DNA from: Halomicrobium zhouii
GTDB taxonomy: Archaea > Halobacteriota > Halobacteria > Halobacteriales > Haloarculaceae
DNA: 64,000 nt
Assembly: GCF_900114435.1 (NCBI RefSeq)
Contig: NZ_FOZK01000001.1
Location: forward strand, 1,555,645-1,619,644
Direction of reading: 5' to 3'
Part shown: one piece after another, positions 25,070 through 34,393 of the stretch
Layout of the letters: each line of letters begins with the position of its first letter
How positions within the stretch are numbered: the stretch's first letter is position 1
Translations under genes and position numbers: made by a program
The notes under the pieces: model-generated
What the model saw: the letters and a program-made list of their open reading frames with translations, nothing else
Told to the model about the DNA's origin: nothing
Database searches by the model: none

Positions 25070-25216
25070 TGCCTTCGACTCTCCGTCCCAGGGGTAAACC
25101 GTTTTGGAGACTGGCGTGGCTGGATGTCGCAGAGTCGAGAACGCGACCGTTTATACTGGCAACAAGACACCGTCGTCGCTGAATCGCGTTCTGATCAGAT
25201 AGCCAACAAATCAGAA

Positions 25217-25810
25217 TCAGGCGTTCCAGTAGTCGGGTTCGTTGCCGTCGCGCCACTTTATGGAGCAGCCGCGGGAGGGCCGCTGCTCGGCGGTGACTTC
25301 CTCGCCGGCCAGCACCGTCTCGACGTGCGCTTTCATCTCCCGCTCGGTCGGTTCGTCGTCGGGGTTGGTGGCGTCGTCGAGGCGGCCGTGGTACGCCACA
25401 GTGAACGTTCCGCTCCCGTCGTTAGCGAGCAGGAAGGGGTCGGGCGTACAGCGGGCGCCGTAGCCCGCCGCGACGGCCTGCGTCTCGTCGAAGAGGTAGG
25501 CGTCGTAGTCGACGGTGCCGTCCTCGACAATGTCCTGCATGCGCTCGAAGGAGTCGTCGGGGTACTCGTCCGGGTCGTTGGCGTTGACGCCGACGACGGC
25601 CAGGTCGTCGTACTCGTCGGCGAGCGCGTTCAGTTCGTCGAACTTCGCCTGCGCGTACGGGCAGTGGTTACACGTGAACACGAGCAGGACCGCCGACCTG
25701 TCGGCGAAGTCTGCCAGTGAGTACGTCTCACCGTCGGTCCCCCGGAGCTCGAACTCCGGTGCTTCGTCGCCGCGATGGAGGACGTCTGCTTCAGATTCGA
25801 GTTCGACCAT
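25217..25810 (-). CDS. Thioredoxin-fold redox protein (AhpC/TlpA-like)
   Basis: A 197-residue protein with an AhpC/TSA-type thioredoxin fold. APEFELRGTDGETYSLADFA marks the start of the domain, then VLLVFTCNHCPYAQAKFDEL gives a CxxC active-site motif (Cys-Asn-His-Cys), followed by GVNANDP and YGARCTPDPFLL, a cis-proline region. No signal peptide is visible, so it is probably cytoplasmic. A third cysteine in GARCTPDP and a fourth in SRGCSIKW near the C-terminus could take part in redox cycling. This subfamily is often annotated as thioredoxin family protein. A TATA-like element at about 25831-25842 supports the ATG at 25810. Confidence 0.88.
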   Translation of the reverse strand: MVELESEADVLHRGDEAPEFELRGTDGETYSLADFADRSAVLLVFTCNHCPYAQAKFDELNALADEYDDLAVVGVNANDPDEYPDDSFERMQDIVEDGTVDYDAYLFDETQAVAAGYGARCTPDPFLLANDGSGTFTVAYHGRLDDATNPDDEPTEREMKAHVETVLAGEEVTAEQRPSRGCSIKWRDGNEPDYWNA

Positions 25811-25903
25811 GTGAGGGTCTAATCGTGCTGGAAACTAAGTAGTTCAGGGACAGGTGCGATGGTCGGGCCAGTGCAGGACCTGGCGCGACGCTCGGGCGGA
25901 CCG

Positions 25904-27499
25904 TCACGTTGGTTCGGACTCCGGTTCGACCCGCCCGACGTCCGAGAAGTCGAATCGGGCACCGCCGGCGGGGCTCTCGCCGACGGCGACGTCCCAGCCG
26001 TGGGCGTCGGCGATGCTCCGGACGATGTTCAGTCCGAAGCCGGTCCCGTCCTCGTTCGTCGAGTAGCCCACGTCGAATATCGCCTCGCGCCGGTCGGCAG
26101 GAATCCCGGGGCCGTCGTCCTCGACGGCGAACCCCTTGTCGGTCCGGCGGACGGTGACGGTCACGTCGGGGCCGGCGTGTTCCACGCTATTGCGGAACAC
26201 GTTCTCCAGGAGCTGGCGCAATCGGCTCCGGTCGGCGGACACCGTCCCGAGGTCGTCGTCGCACGCGAGCGTCGAGGCGTCGGCGCCCGTCGTCGCCCAC
26301 GCCTCCTCGACGACTTCTCGAAGCGGAACCGGTTCGAACTCGTCGATGGCCTCGCCCTGCCGGGCCAGCGTCAACAGGTCCGCGATGAGTTCGTCCATCC
26401 GTTCGAGCGCGTCCGCCGTCTTCGAGAAGCACTCCTCGTCTCCTGTCTCGCGGGCGAGCTGGAGGTTGCCGACTGCCACGGTCAGCGGGTTCCGGAGGTC
26501 GTGGCTGACGATGCCGGCGAACTCTTCCAGGCGCTGGTTCTGTCGGGCCAGCTCGCGCTCGCGCTCGGCGAGGCGTTCGTTCGCCTGGATGGAGGCGATG
26601 GCGTGACCGATGGTCTCGCCCAGGTCGGTGAGCACCGCCTGTTCGCGTTCCTCGAACACGTTGTGCCGGTCGGCGTAGATGCTGATGAAGCCGTAGACAG
26701 TCCCCTCGTGTCCGATCGGAACGACGGCCATCGACTGGACGCCACGGCTCTCCAGGATGTCCCACCACGGCTCCATCGACGGGTCCGCGAAGACGTTCTG
26801 CACGCACTGGATTTCGCGCTCCCTGATCGCGCGCCCCCCGGGACCGCCGCCGGTCGGACTGTCGTCGACGGTGACGTCGATCGACTCGTAGTAGTCGTCG
26901 TCGAGCCCGGACCACGCCGCCGGACGGACGACGCCCTCGGCATCGTCGTACCGGCCGACCCAGACGGACTCGTAGGCCGCTGACTCACTCAACCGGTCGC
27001 AGACGGCCTGTTCGAGCGACTTCCGGTCCGTCTGGTTGACCAGTTCCTCGGTGGCGACGCGGAGCGTGTCGTTGATCCGGTTCAGCTGTTCGACGGACTG
27101 CCGTTGCTCCAGGCGGCGGACGTCGTAGAGTCCGACGAGAAGCCCCACGAGCGCGCCGAACGTCGCGACGTTGACCATGGGGACGATGGAGTCCGACTGC
27201 GTGACCTCCAGCACGAGGGTGACGGCGAACATCCAGAGGCCGAACGCAAACAGGACGGTGACGCCGACACCGGTCCAGGCCAGCATCCGGCCCGCGAACC
27301 GGTCCGGAACGAGGCGGCCACGGGCGACCTGGACGCCGACGCCCGTCATGACGAGCGAGAAGACCACTGGAAGCAACGTGACGAGCACCGCCAGTGCGCT
27401 CGTTTCGACCCCGGTAGCGCTGGACAGGTGAAAGCCGGTCAGCAATAGACCGGCGCCGGCGATTATCGTGCCAGCGCTTCGGTTGGCAACGCCACGCAT
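25904..27499 (-). CDS. Membrane-bound sensor histidine kinase with GAF domain
   Basis: A 531-residue kinase. Residues 1-120 contain four hydrophobic helices. Residues about 150-305 form a GAF-type sensing domain, with SLEQAVCDRLSESAAYESVW at its start and VVPIGHEGTVYGFISIYA near its end. After a coiled linker, the H-box SHDLRNP (about residue 337), the N-box ENVFRNSVEHA, the G1 box DDGPGIP and the G2 box GTGFGLNIV are intact. It likely responds to light, redox or a small ligand through GAF. The catalytic half closely resembles the kinase at window start. No response regulator is adjacent. A TATA-like AGTTTCATC about 28 bases upstream supports the ATG at 27499. Confidence 0.92.
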   Translation of the reverse strand: MRGVANRSAGTIIAGAGLLLTGFHLSSATGVETSALAVLVTLLPVVFSLVMTGVGVQVARGRLVPDRFAGRMLAWTGVGVTVLFAFGLWMFAVTLVLEVTQSDSIVPMVNVATFGALVGLLVGLYDVRRLEQRQSVEQLNRINDTLRVATEELVNQTDRKSLEQAVCDRLSESAAYESVWVGRYDDAEGVVRPAAWSGLDDDYYESIDVTVDDSPTGGGPGGRAIREREIQCVQNVFADPSMEPWWDILESRGVQSMAVVPIGHEGTVYGFISIYADRHNVFEEREQAVLTDLGETIGHAIASIQANERLAERERELARQNQRLEEFAGIVSHDLRNPLTVAVGNLQLARETGDEECFSKTADALERMDELIADLLTLARQGEAIDEFEPVPLREVVEEAWATTGADASTLACDDDLGTVSADRSRLRQLLENVFRNSVEHAGPDVTVTVRRTDKGFAVEDDGPGIPADRREAIFDVGYSTNEDGTGFGLNIVRSIADAHGWDVAVGESPAGGARFDFSDVGRVEPESEPT

Positions 27500-27574
27500 T
27501 GGGGATAGTCTGCTATTCTCACAGATGAAACTTCCCCTCGGAGGGGTCCGAGCGTCGGTGACGCAGTCGACCGA

Positions 27575-27934
27575 TCAGCCGTCCGCCGCCGCGGTTTCGA
27601 ACGCCGCCGCCGCTTCGAACACCGACGATTCCGTGGCGATGCGGAACGTCGTCTCCTCTCCGTCACGCTGTTCGCGTTCCAGGAATCCGGCGTCGACGAG
27701 CGCCTCGACCGTACCGTCCAGGTAGAGCGTCTTGTACGCCACGCCGGAGGCGTCGCTCAGTTCGGTCTTGGTGTACTCCGCGTCGGCGTCGAGATCGAGG
27801 AGCGCGGCGATGAGCGCCGCCGCGCCGTCGTAGGTGGCGACGAGGCCCCAGCCAGTGGCCCCCTGGTCGTCGCCGGCCTGCCCGTCCGTCCCACCGACTG
27901 CGCCCATCGAATCGAGGGGGTCCGACCCGTCCAT
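27575..27934 (-). CDS. Small winged-helix DNA-binding protein
   Basis: A 119-residue protein. A flexible Gly/Asp-rich N-terminus (residues 1-30) precedes a winged helix-turn-helix at about 40-100: AAALIAALLDLDADAEYTKT, then ELSDASGVAYKTLYLDGTVE as the recognition helix region, then a wing ending REQRDGEETTFRIA. The ATG at 27934 is used because a good TATA element lies at 27955-27965 and the longer frame would run into the divergent Lrp gene. Its head-to-head arrangement with the Lrp gene makes cross-regulation possible. No ligand domain is present. Confidence 0.78.
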   Translation of the reverse strand: MDGSDPLDSMGAVGGTDGQAGDDQGATGWGLVATYDGAAALIAALLDLDADAEYTKTELSDASGVAYKTLYLDGTVEALVDAGFLEREQRDGEETTFRIATESSVFEAAAAFETAAADG

Positions 27935-27954
27935 GGACTGGGTGAACGACCGAA

Positions 27955-27965
27955 CCGAGTTAAAC
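27955..27965 (-). promoter_or_regulatory. TATA element of the small winged-helix gene
   Basis: The minus strand reads GTTTAACTCGG, centred 26 bases before the ATG at 27934, which fixes that start as leaderless. Confidence 0.6.
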
Positions 27966-28025
27966 CCATCTGTCCCCTCGTGGGCCGATAGCTCGAGTGG
28001 CACACCGCCACACACATGTAGTAAT

Positions 28026-28035
28026 CCTTTAGTCC
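28026..28035 (+). promoter_or_regulatory. TATA element of the Lrp-aminotransferase operon
   Basis: CCTTTAGTCC lies 21-30 bases before the ATG at 28056 and suggests a leaderless mRNA. Confidence 0.55.
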
Positions 28036-28055
28036 GCGCCCCCGAGCGTGTAGGT

Positions 28056-28550
28056 ATGGATAGTCGCGGCGAGATTCTGGAGCTACTCCGTGAGAACGCC
28101 CGGTACAGTGTCGAGGACATCGCCCGCCTCAGCGATAGCAGCGAAGACGACGTCGAGGCGGCCATCGCGGATCTAGAGTCCGCGGGCATCGTCCGGGGCT
28201 ACCAGGCGGTGCTCGACTGGGGCGCCGTCGACGAGGACGACCAGCCGGTCCGGGCGTCGGTCGAACTCAACGTCACGCTGGACCGGGAGACCAGCTACGC
28301 CGACATCGCCGACCGCATCGCGAAGTTCCCGCAGGTCCGCTCCCTGCGCCTGATCAGCGGCGACTACGACTTCGACATGGTCGTCGAGGGCGACTCGATG
28401 AGCGAGGTGTCCCACTTCATCAGTGACAAGGTCGCGCCCATCCCGGAGGTGACCCAGACGGTCACTCACTACGTGATGGAGTCCTACAAGGAGCAGGGCA
28501 TCGAGTTCGGCGACGGCCACGACGACGACCGGCTGTCGATCTCCCCATGA
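28056..28550 (+). CDS. Lrp/AsnC family regulator linked to an aminotransferase
   Basis: A 164-residue regulator. The N-terminal helix-turn-helix spans residues about 4-50 (RGEILELLRENARYSVEDIA and SSEDDVEAAIADLESAGIVR). The RAM domain follows, with VRSLRLISGDYDFDMVVEGD as the effector-binding core. Its stop overlaps the next ATG by four bases (ATGA at 28547-28550), so it is translationally coupled to the aminotransferase and probably regulates or senses its amino-acid product. The TATA element at 28026-28035 gives a leaderless start at 28056. Confidence 0.9.
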   Translation: MDSRGEILELLRENARYSVEDIARLSDSSEDDVEAAIADLESAGIVRGYQAVLDWGAVDEDDQPVRASVELNVTLDRETSYADIADRIAKFPQVRSLRLISGDYDFDMVVEGDSMSEVSHFISDKVAPIPEVTQTVTHYVMESYKEQGIEFGDGHDDDRLSISP

Positions 28551-29692
28551 CCATCGAGCCGGCCGACCGCGTCGACCAGGTGCCGCCGTCGGGAATCCGG
28601 CGCTTCTTCGAACTGGCCGAGGAGATGGACGACATCATCTCGCTGGGCGTCGGGGAGCCGGACTTCTCCGCGCCGTGGGCCGCCCGCGAGGCCGCCATCG
28701 CCTCCCTGGAACAGGGGAAGACGTCCTACACGGCAAACCGCGGCAAGCGCGAGCTCCGCGAACTGATCGCCGAGGACGTCGACGACCGTTACGACCTCGA
28801 CTACGACGCCGACGAGGAGATACTCGTCACCGCTGGCGCGAGCGAGGCGCTGGACCTCGCGTTCAGGGCGCTGCTCAACCCCGGCGACACGGTCGCGGTC
28901 GTCCAGCCGGCGTACGTCTCCTACGTCCCCGGTGCCATCTTCGCCGGCTGTGACGTCGTGGACGTCACGACACGCGCGGAAGACGAGTTCAAACTCACCG
29001 CCGAGGTGCTCCGGGAGTCGGGCGCCGCCGACGCCGACGCGCTCGTCTACTGCTACCCCAACAACCCGACGGGCGCGACGATGACCGAGTCGGAACTGGA
29101 ACCGGTCGCCGCGTTCGCCCGGGAGCACGACCTGACCGTCTTCGCCGACGAGATCTACTCGGAGCTGAGCTACGAGCACGAGCACACCTCCATCGCCAGT
29201 CTGCCCGGAATGCGCGAGCGGACCGTCGTCTTCAACGGCTTCTCGAAGGCCTACGCGATGACCGGGCTGCGCCTGGGGTACGCGCTCGCACCGCCCGAGG
29301 CCGTCGCGGCGATGAACCGCGTCCACCAGTACTCGATGCTGTCGGCGCCGACGACGGCCCAGTACGCCGCCATCGAGGCCCTGGAGACCTGCGGCGACGA
29401 GGTCGAGGAGATGTGCGCCCAGTACGACCGGCGGCGCAACTTCGTCCTCTCGCGGTTCGAGGAGATGGGCCTGGAGTGTTTCCCCGCCGCGGGTGCGTTC
29501 TACGCGTTCCCGGAGTGTCCGGGCGAGGACGCGAACGAGTTCGCCGAAGCCCTCCTGGAGGAGCAGAAAGTGGCCGTCGTCCCCGGGACGGCCTTCGGCG
29601 AAGGCGGTGCCGGCCACCTCCGCGTCTCCTACGCGACAGGACTCGGGGAACTGAAGGAAGCGATGGCCCGCATCGAAACGTTCATCAGTTGA
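28547..29692 (+). CDS. Pyridoxal-phosphate aminotransferase, class I/II
   Basis: A 381-residue fold-type I aminotransferase. Lys234 in FSKAYAMTGLRLGY is the Schiff-base lysine. The NNPTG motif at residues 172-176 and the Asp201-Tyr204 pair in FADEIYSEL also contact PLP. The N-terminus carries LGVGEPDFSAP, typical of aspartate/aromatic aminotransferases of the archaeal AspC/AraT group, so aspartate or an aromatic or branched amino acid is the likely donor. It overlaps the upstream Lrp gene by four bases. After its stop 62 bases remain before the pilB start, which has its own TATA element, so the pilus operon is probably separate. Confidence 0.92.
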   Translation: MTIEPADRVDQVPPSGIRRFFELAEEMDDIISLGVGEPDFSAPWAAREAAIASLEQGKTSYTANRGKRELRELIAEDVDDRYDLDYDADEEILVTAGASEALDLAFRALLNPGDTVAVVQPAYVSYVPGAIFAGCDVVDVTTRAEDEFKLTAEVLRESGAADADALVYCYPNNPTGATMTESELEPVAAFAREHDLTVFADEIYSELSYEHEHTSIASLPGMRERTVVFNGFSKAYAMTGLRLGYALAPPEAVAAMNRVHQYSMLSAPTTAQYAAIEALETCGDEVEEMCAQYDRRRNFVLSRFEEMGLECFPAAGAFYAFPECPGEDANEFAEALLEEQKVAVVPGTAFGEGGAGHLRVSYATGLGELKEAMARIETFIS

Positions 29693-29723
29693 TAACTACC
29701 CGGTTTTCGACCGGTATCACGGC

Positions 29724-29734
29724 GTAAAGCTTTT
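29724..29734 (+). promoter_or_regulatory. TATA region of the pilB operon
   Basis: GTAAAGCTTTT lies 21-31 bases before the ATG at 29755. It is the only clear promoter seen ahead of the seven-gene pilB-pilC-cassette A run. Confidence 0.55.
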
Positions 29735-29754
29735 TCACCCATACAGGTAGATGA

Positions 29755-32292
29755 ATGATAATGGCTATTGATGATACGGGTGGACAGGCGTCCGACGGCG
29801 CGAACCGCGGGGGAGGTTCGCAGACCGACCGTGAGGACGTTACCGTCGGGGACTACACGTGGGACGACCTGCGGCGTGACCACCACACGGGGGGACGATT
29901 CGACCGGAGCGAGTACCTCGGTTTCGAACCGCAGCGCATCCGCGACCGCATCGAAACCGCGGCGGGCAAGGCGAAGGGACTGAACGAGGTCTTCGAGGAG
30001 TACCTCGACCCGGAGGCGACGCCGGTCGCCAAAGACGTCTACACCTGGGAGCACTTCAAGCGGGAGTACTACTACGAGGACGACGGCTCCGTCCCGCGGA
30101 CCCGCGGCGGCGAAAAGGTACCCTTCGAACCCGAGGAGTACCTCGGCTTCGAACCCGACGAGACCGAAAATAGACTCGCCCACGCGGGCGACGTCGGGGA
30201 CCTGATGTCCAACCTGATCGAGGAGCACACGGTCAACGTCAACCCCGAACTCGACGAGGACGAGTTCTTCTCGACCCAGGAAGGCCACACCACGGTCGTC
30301 AACCGCTACGACCTGGAGAAGTCCGTTCCCCTGAAGAAGAAGAGCCACTTCCAGGAGATCGAACGCTACTGGGTGAACAAGCCCTACGCCTGCGTCGTCA
30401 TCTTCCACTCGAAGAAGGAGAACGAGAAGAAGTACTACGTGATTCAGCCCCACCTCAACGAGATCGAGGACGAACTCAAGGGCTTTCTCTCGCGGAAGCT
30501 CAAGACCGCGATCAAGTACTCGGAAGACGACGTCATCGTCCAGGGGTCTGACGCGGACCGGGCCGACGTCATCCAGCGCGAGGCCGAACGGCTGCTGGGC
30601 CGCTACGACCTCTACGACGGGAGCGTCGAGGCGAGCCAGGGCGGCGGTGGCGGATTCCTCGACCAGATCGGCGAGCTGTTCGGCGTCGAGGGCGGCGAGG
30701 TCGAGGAACGGGCCGGCGAACTCGAGGGCATCGAGGCCCGGCCCGAACCGGCTATCGTCGCCGACGACCCGGACGACCTCACCGAGTACCAGGTCGAGAA
30801 GCTCCTGTACATGCTCAAGCGGGACTTCATCGGCTACGCGAAGATCGACCCGGTCAAACACGACATCAACGTCGAGGACATCTCCTGTGACGGCTACGAC
30901 AGCCGCGTGTTCGTCTACCACACCGACTACGAGCAGATCATCTCCAACGTCGAACACGGCCGCGAGAGCCTCGACGACTTCGTCGTCAAACTCGCCCAGC
31001 GCTCCGGCAAAGGCATCTCCAAGCGCCAGCCGCAGGTCGACGCGACGCTGCCGGACGGCTCGCGTGCCCAGCTAACGCTCGGGCGCGAAGTCTCGGACCA
31101 CGGGACCAACTACACCATCCGGCAGTTCAAGGACGTCCCGTTCACGCCCATCGACCTCATCAACTGGAACACGTTCTCGCTCGACGAGATGGCGTTCCTC
31201 TGGCTCTGCATCGAGAACAACAAGTCGCTCATCTTCGCGGGCGGTACCGCGTCCGGGAAGACGACGAGCCTGAACGCCGTCTCGCTCTTTATCCCCTCGA
31301 ACTCGAAGATCGTCTCTATCGAGGACACGCGGGAAGTCGAACTTCCCCAGCGCAACTGGGTCGCCTCCGTCACGCGCCCCTCCTTCGGCGAGGACGACAA
31401 AGGGGACGTCGACGAGTTCGACCTGCTGGAGGCCGCACTGCGCCAGCGGCCCGACTACATCGTCATGGGTGAGATCCGTGGTGAGGAAGGTCGCGTCCTC
31501 TTCCAGGTCATGTCCACGGGGCACACCACCTACACCACCTTCCACGCCGACTCGGTCGGCGAGGTCATCAAGCGGTTCACCACCGACCCGATCAACGTCT
31601 CCAAGACGCTGTTCACGGCGCTGGATCTCGTCTCTATCCAGACCCAGACCCGGGTCGACGGCAAGAAGGTCCGCCGGAACAAGTCGCTCACGGAGATCAA
31701 CGAGTACTCCGCCGAGAACGACGAGATCAACGTCCGGGACGTCTACGAGTGGCGCGCCGAGACGGACGAGTACATCCAGATGGGCAACTCGAACACCCTC
31801 GAAGAGATCAAGTTCGACCGCGGCTGGACCCAGGAGAAACTCGACGAGGAACTGTTCAAGCGAAAGGTCGTCCTCGCCTACCTCATGGAGAACGGGCTCA
31901 ACACGTACGCGCAGGTCGCGGCGACCATACAGGCGTTCGTCAACGATCCCGACACCATCCTGACCCTCATCGCGAACGACCAGCTGGAACACTCGCTCGA
32001 GGACCTCCGTGAGATGGAGTCGGTCGAGATCGACATCGACGAGGCCAAAGAGGAGATGGTGCCCCGGCCGGACGCCAGCGGCGAGATGCTGGAGGAGACG
32101 GGGGAGGTCCTCGAGAACGCACAGCCCCTGTTCGACCGGTACCAGGAGATGGAGACGCCTGACATCATCTCCGCGCTCACGAGCGTCAACTCCGAGAACG
32201 GGAGCGGCCAGGCCGGAGAGGCCGAGAACGGGGACGGCATCGACTTCGGCCAGTTCGTCCCCAAGGCGGGGAAGGAGGCAGATAGCGAATGA
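29755..32292 (+). CDS. pilB: Type IV pilus assembly / secretion ATPase
   Basis: An 845-residue cytoplasmic hexameric ATPase that powers pilin polymerisation. Walker A is GGTASGKT (residues 496-503, Lys502). The Asp box and Walker B region follow as SIEDTREVELPQRNWVAS and RPDYIVMGEIRGEE, then STGHTTYTTFHADS, the His box. The first 150 residues are an unusual extension with a duplicated motif: YTWDDLRRDHH...EYLGFEPQ (34-60) and YTWEHFKREYY...EYLGFEPD (96-134). A second ATG lies two codons downstream. Its stop overlaps pilC by four bases. It probably serves both the cassette A pilins directly downstream and, since no other ATPase is nearby, cassette B as well. Acidic C-terminal tail. Symbol by family; the paralogue number is not assignable. 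Confidence 0.93.
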   Translation: MIMAIDDTGGQASDGANRGGGSQTDREDVTVGDYTWDDLRRDHHTGGRFDRSEYLGFEPQRIRDRIETAAGKAKGLNEVFEEYLDPEATPVAKDVYTWEHFKREYYYEDDGSVPRTRGGEKVPFEPEEYLGFEPDETENRLAHAGDVGDLMSNLIEEHTVNVNPELDEDEFFSTQEGHTTVVNRYDLEKSVPLKKKSHFQEIERYWVNKPYACVVIFHSKKENEKKYYVIQPHLNEIEDELKGFLSRKLKTAIKYSEDDVIVQGSDADRADVIQREAERLLGRYDLYDGSVEASQGGGGGFLDQIGELFGVEGGEVEERAGELEGIEARPEPAIVADDPDDLTEYQVEKLLYMLKRDFIGYAKIDPVKHDINVEDISCDGYDSRVFVYHTDYEQIISNVEHGRESLDDFVVKLAQRSGKGISKRQPQVDATLPDGSRAQLTLGREVSDHGTNYTIRQFKDVPFTPIDLINWNTFSLDEMAFLWLCIENNKSLIFAGGTASGKTTSLNAVSLFIPSNSKIVSIEDTREVELPQRNWVASVTRPSFGEDDKGDVDEFDLLEAALRQRPDYIVMGEIRGEEGRVLFQVMSTGHTTYTTFHADSVGEVIKRFTTDPINVSKTLFTALDLVSIQTQTRVDGKKVRRNKSLTEINEYSAENDEINVRDVYEWRAETDEYIQMGNSNTLEEIKFDRGWTQEKLDEELFKRKVVLAYLMENGLNTYAQVAATIQAFVNDPDTILTLIANDQLEHSLEDLREMESVEIDIDEAKEEMVPRPDASGEMLEETGEVLENAQPLFDRYQEMETPDIISALTSVNSENGSGQAGEAENGDGIDFGQFVPKAGKEADSE

Positions 32293-34313
32293 GCGTCGAC
32301 ACCCGGGACCAGCAGACACTCGGGAGTGGCGGTGCGCTCGGTGACACGTTCTACCCGGCCTACCAGTGGGCCTTCGACGAGGAGGGCGAGTTCGTCGCGA
32401 GCGTCGAGAAGAAACTCGCCCAGGCACGGATGGCCGACAACGTCGAGATGTTCCTCGCGCGCGCCATGGCCGTCGGCACGCTCTCGGGCGTCGCGCTGTG
32501 GCTCGTCGGCACGCTCGTGGGGTATCTCGTCGTCACGATGCTGTTCGCCGGCGCCGGCGACGCACCGACGTTCCTGGGGCTGACCGGCCTCCCGGAGGGC
32601 GTCGTGGCGATCATCAACGCCGTCAAGATCCCCTTCCTCATCGTGGTCACGGGCGTCGTCTTCGGCGCCATCGGCTTCGGCATCGGCTTCGGCTCGCTCG
32701 TCTCGATTCCGTACTTCCGTGCGTCCGCGCGAAAACGCGAAGTCAACGTCCTCCTCTCCGACGCAATCTCGTTCATGTACGCCCTCTCCGTGGGCGGTCT
32801 CAACCAGCTCGAAATCCTCCAGGCGATGGCCAAGGCCGACGACACCTACGGCGAGTGCGCCAAGGAGTTCCAGTCCATCGTCCTCGAGACCGAGTACTTC
32901 GATACGGACTACCGGACGGCTATCCGCAACCAGGCCCTGGAGACGCCCTCCGGGGAGCTGAGCCAGTTCCTGACGGACATGCTCTCGATCATCAACTCCG
33001 GCGGTGACATGACGAGCTTCCTCCAGGACCAGAAAGAAAAGCACATGCGAACCGCCAAGCAGGAACAGCAAAAGCAACTCGACACTCTCGAGCTCTTCGG
33101 CGAGATGTACATGACGCTCTCGCTGTTCCCGCTCCTCCTCATCATCATCCTCGTCATCATGTCGATGATGGGCGAGTCCCAGGAGACGCTGCTGTACGGC
33201 ACCGTCTACGGGCTCATCCCCCTCGTGGGGGTCGGCTTCCTCGTCCTCGTCTCGACGGTGACCCAGGACACTATCGGCGACGGCTACCTCCGCCCGAGCG
33301 ACGGTGACGACGAGTTCGTCGTCGACGAGGGGATGGGCATCCTGGATCTCGGCCTCATCGAGAACTACACCGGCGACTACAGTCTCTTCGACCGGATCCG
33401 GAACCGGGAGGGGACCTACGAGCTGATGCAGATCATCACGGCCCCGCACATCTTCTTCCGCGACCACCCGCTGATGGTGCTCGCGGTGACGACGCCGCTG
33501 ACCATCGTCGCGCTCATCTTCACCGTTGTCTTCAACTGGGCGCCGATGTCGCTCGACGGGATGATAGCGAACCCCGTCCGCGGGACGTTCTTCTGGGTGT
33601 ACGTCCCGCTCTACCTGAACCTCTTGCCGCTGGCCATCTTCTACGAGTGGAACCAGCGCGCACGCAAGGCCATCGTCGGCAACCTCTCGGAGAACCTGCG
33701 GAAACTCGCCAGCGCCAACGACACCGGGATGACGCTACTCGAGTCCATCCGCGTCGTCGCAGACACCTCCGCCGGCAAACTCTCCGACGAGTTCGAGGTG
33801 ATGCACGCGAAGGTCAACTACGGAACCAGCCTCAAGGACGCCCTCCGTGAGTTCAACAACAACTACCACGTCCCGCGGCTGGCCCGGACGGTCAAGCTGA
33901 TCAGCGAGGCCCAGGAGGCCTCCAGCCAGATCCAGGACGTGCTCTCGACGGCCGCGCAGGCCTCCGAGAACCAGGACGACATCGACCGCGAACGCATCGC
34001 CCGGACGCGGATGCAGGTCGTCATCATCCTGATGACCTACCTGACGCTGCTGGGCGTGATGGCGCTGCTCAAGACGCAGTTCCTCGACGTGATGTCCGGG
34101 CTCGGCGGGTCGGGCAGTGGCTCCGGGGCCGGCTTCGGCGGCAGCGTGGACACCCAACAGCTCTCGATGCTGTTCTTCCACGCGGTGACGATGCAGGCGC
34201 TCCTGTCGTCGTTCATCGCCGGCTATATCAGGGACGTCGACCTGATATCGGGAGTGAAATTCGCGGTGATACTTCCGACTATCGCGCTGGTGGTGTGGAT
34301 GGCAGTGGGCTAG
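32289..34313 (+). CDS. pilC: Type IV pilus / T2SS-type inner membrane platform protein
   Basis: A 674-residue polytopic membrane protein with two T2SSF (PilC/TadC-type) domains, about residues 145-270 and 455-580. The signature SFMYALSVGGLNQLEILQAM opens the first and LRKLASANDTGMTLLESIRV the second. Membrane helices lie at about 60-85, 110-135, 270-325, 395-450 and 580-674. The duplicated form is the usual archaeal one. It recruits PilB from inside and pilin subunits from the membrane. The ATG at 32289 overlaps the pilB stop (ATGA). After its stop 72 bases lead into cassette A. Confidence 0.93.
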   Translation: MSVDTRDQQTLGSGGALGDTFYPAYQWAFDEEGEFVASVEKKLAQARMADNVEMFLARAMAVGTLSGVALWLVGTLVGYLVVTMLFAGAGDAPTFLGLTGLPEGVVAIINAVKIPFLIVVTGVVFGAIGFGIGFGSLVSIPYFRASARKREVNVLLSDAISFMYALSVGGLNQLEILQAMAKADDTYGECAKEFQSIVLETEYFDTDYRTAIRNQALETPSGELSQFLTDMLSIINSGGDMTSFLQDQKEKHMRTAKQEQQKQLDTLELFGEMYMTLSLFPLLLIIILVIMSMMGESQETLLYGTVYGLIPLVGVGFLVLVSTVTQDTIGDGYLRPSDGDDEFVVDEGMGILDLGLIENYTGDYSLFDRIRNREGTYELMQIITAPHIFFRDHPLMVLAVTTPLTIVALIFTVVFNWAPMSLDGMIANPVRGTFFWVYVPLYLNLLPLAIFYEWNQRARKAIVGNLSENLRKLASANDTGMTLLESIRVVADTSAGKLSDEFEVMHAKVNYGTSLKDALREFNNNYHVPRLARTVKLISEAQEASSQIQDVLSTAAQASENQDDIDRERIARTRMQVVIILMTYLTLLGVMALLKTQFLDVMSGLGGSGSGSGAGFGGSVDTQQLSMLFFHAVTMQALLSSFIAGYIRDVDLISGVKFAVILPTIALVVWMAVG

Positions 34314-34339
34314 CGGGCAGAACACGGGTGTGGGAACCA

Positions 34340-34393
34340 ATGTACGACAGCAAATTCGCAGCAGCGACCAGGGGTGTGGGATCCGATGAATAA
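34340..34393 (+). CDS. Possible 17-residue leader ORF before cassette A
   Basis: The frame MYDSKFAAATRGVGSDE ends in TAA at 34391-34393 and overlaps the next gene's ATG (34386) by eight bases. A near-duplicate GGGTGTGGGA precedes both ATGs (34326-34335 and 34371-34380). A leader peptide coupling pilC and the first pilin gene is possible; chance is not excluded. Confidence 0.25.
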   Translation: MYDSKFAAATRGVGSDE

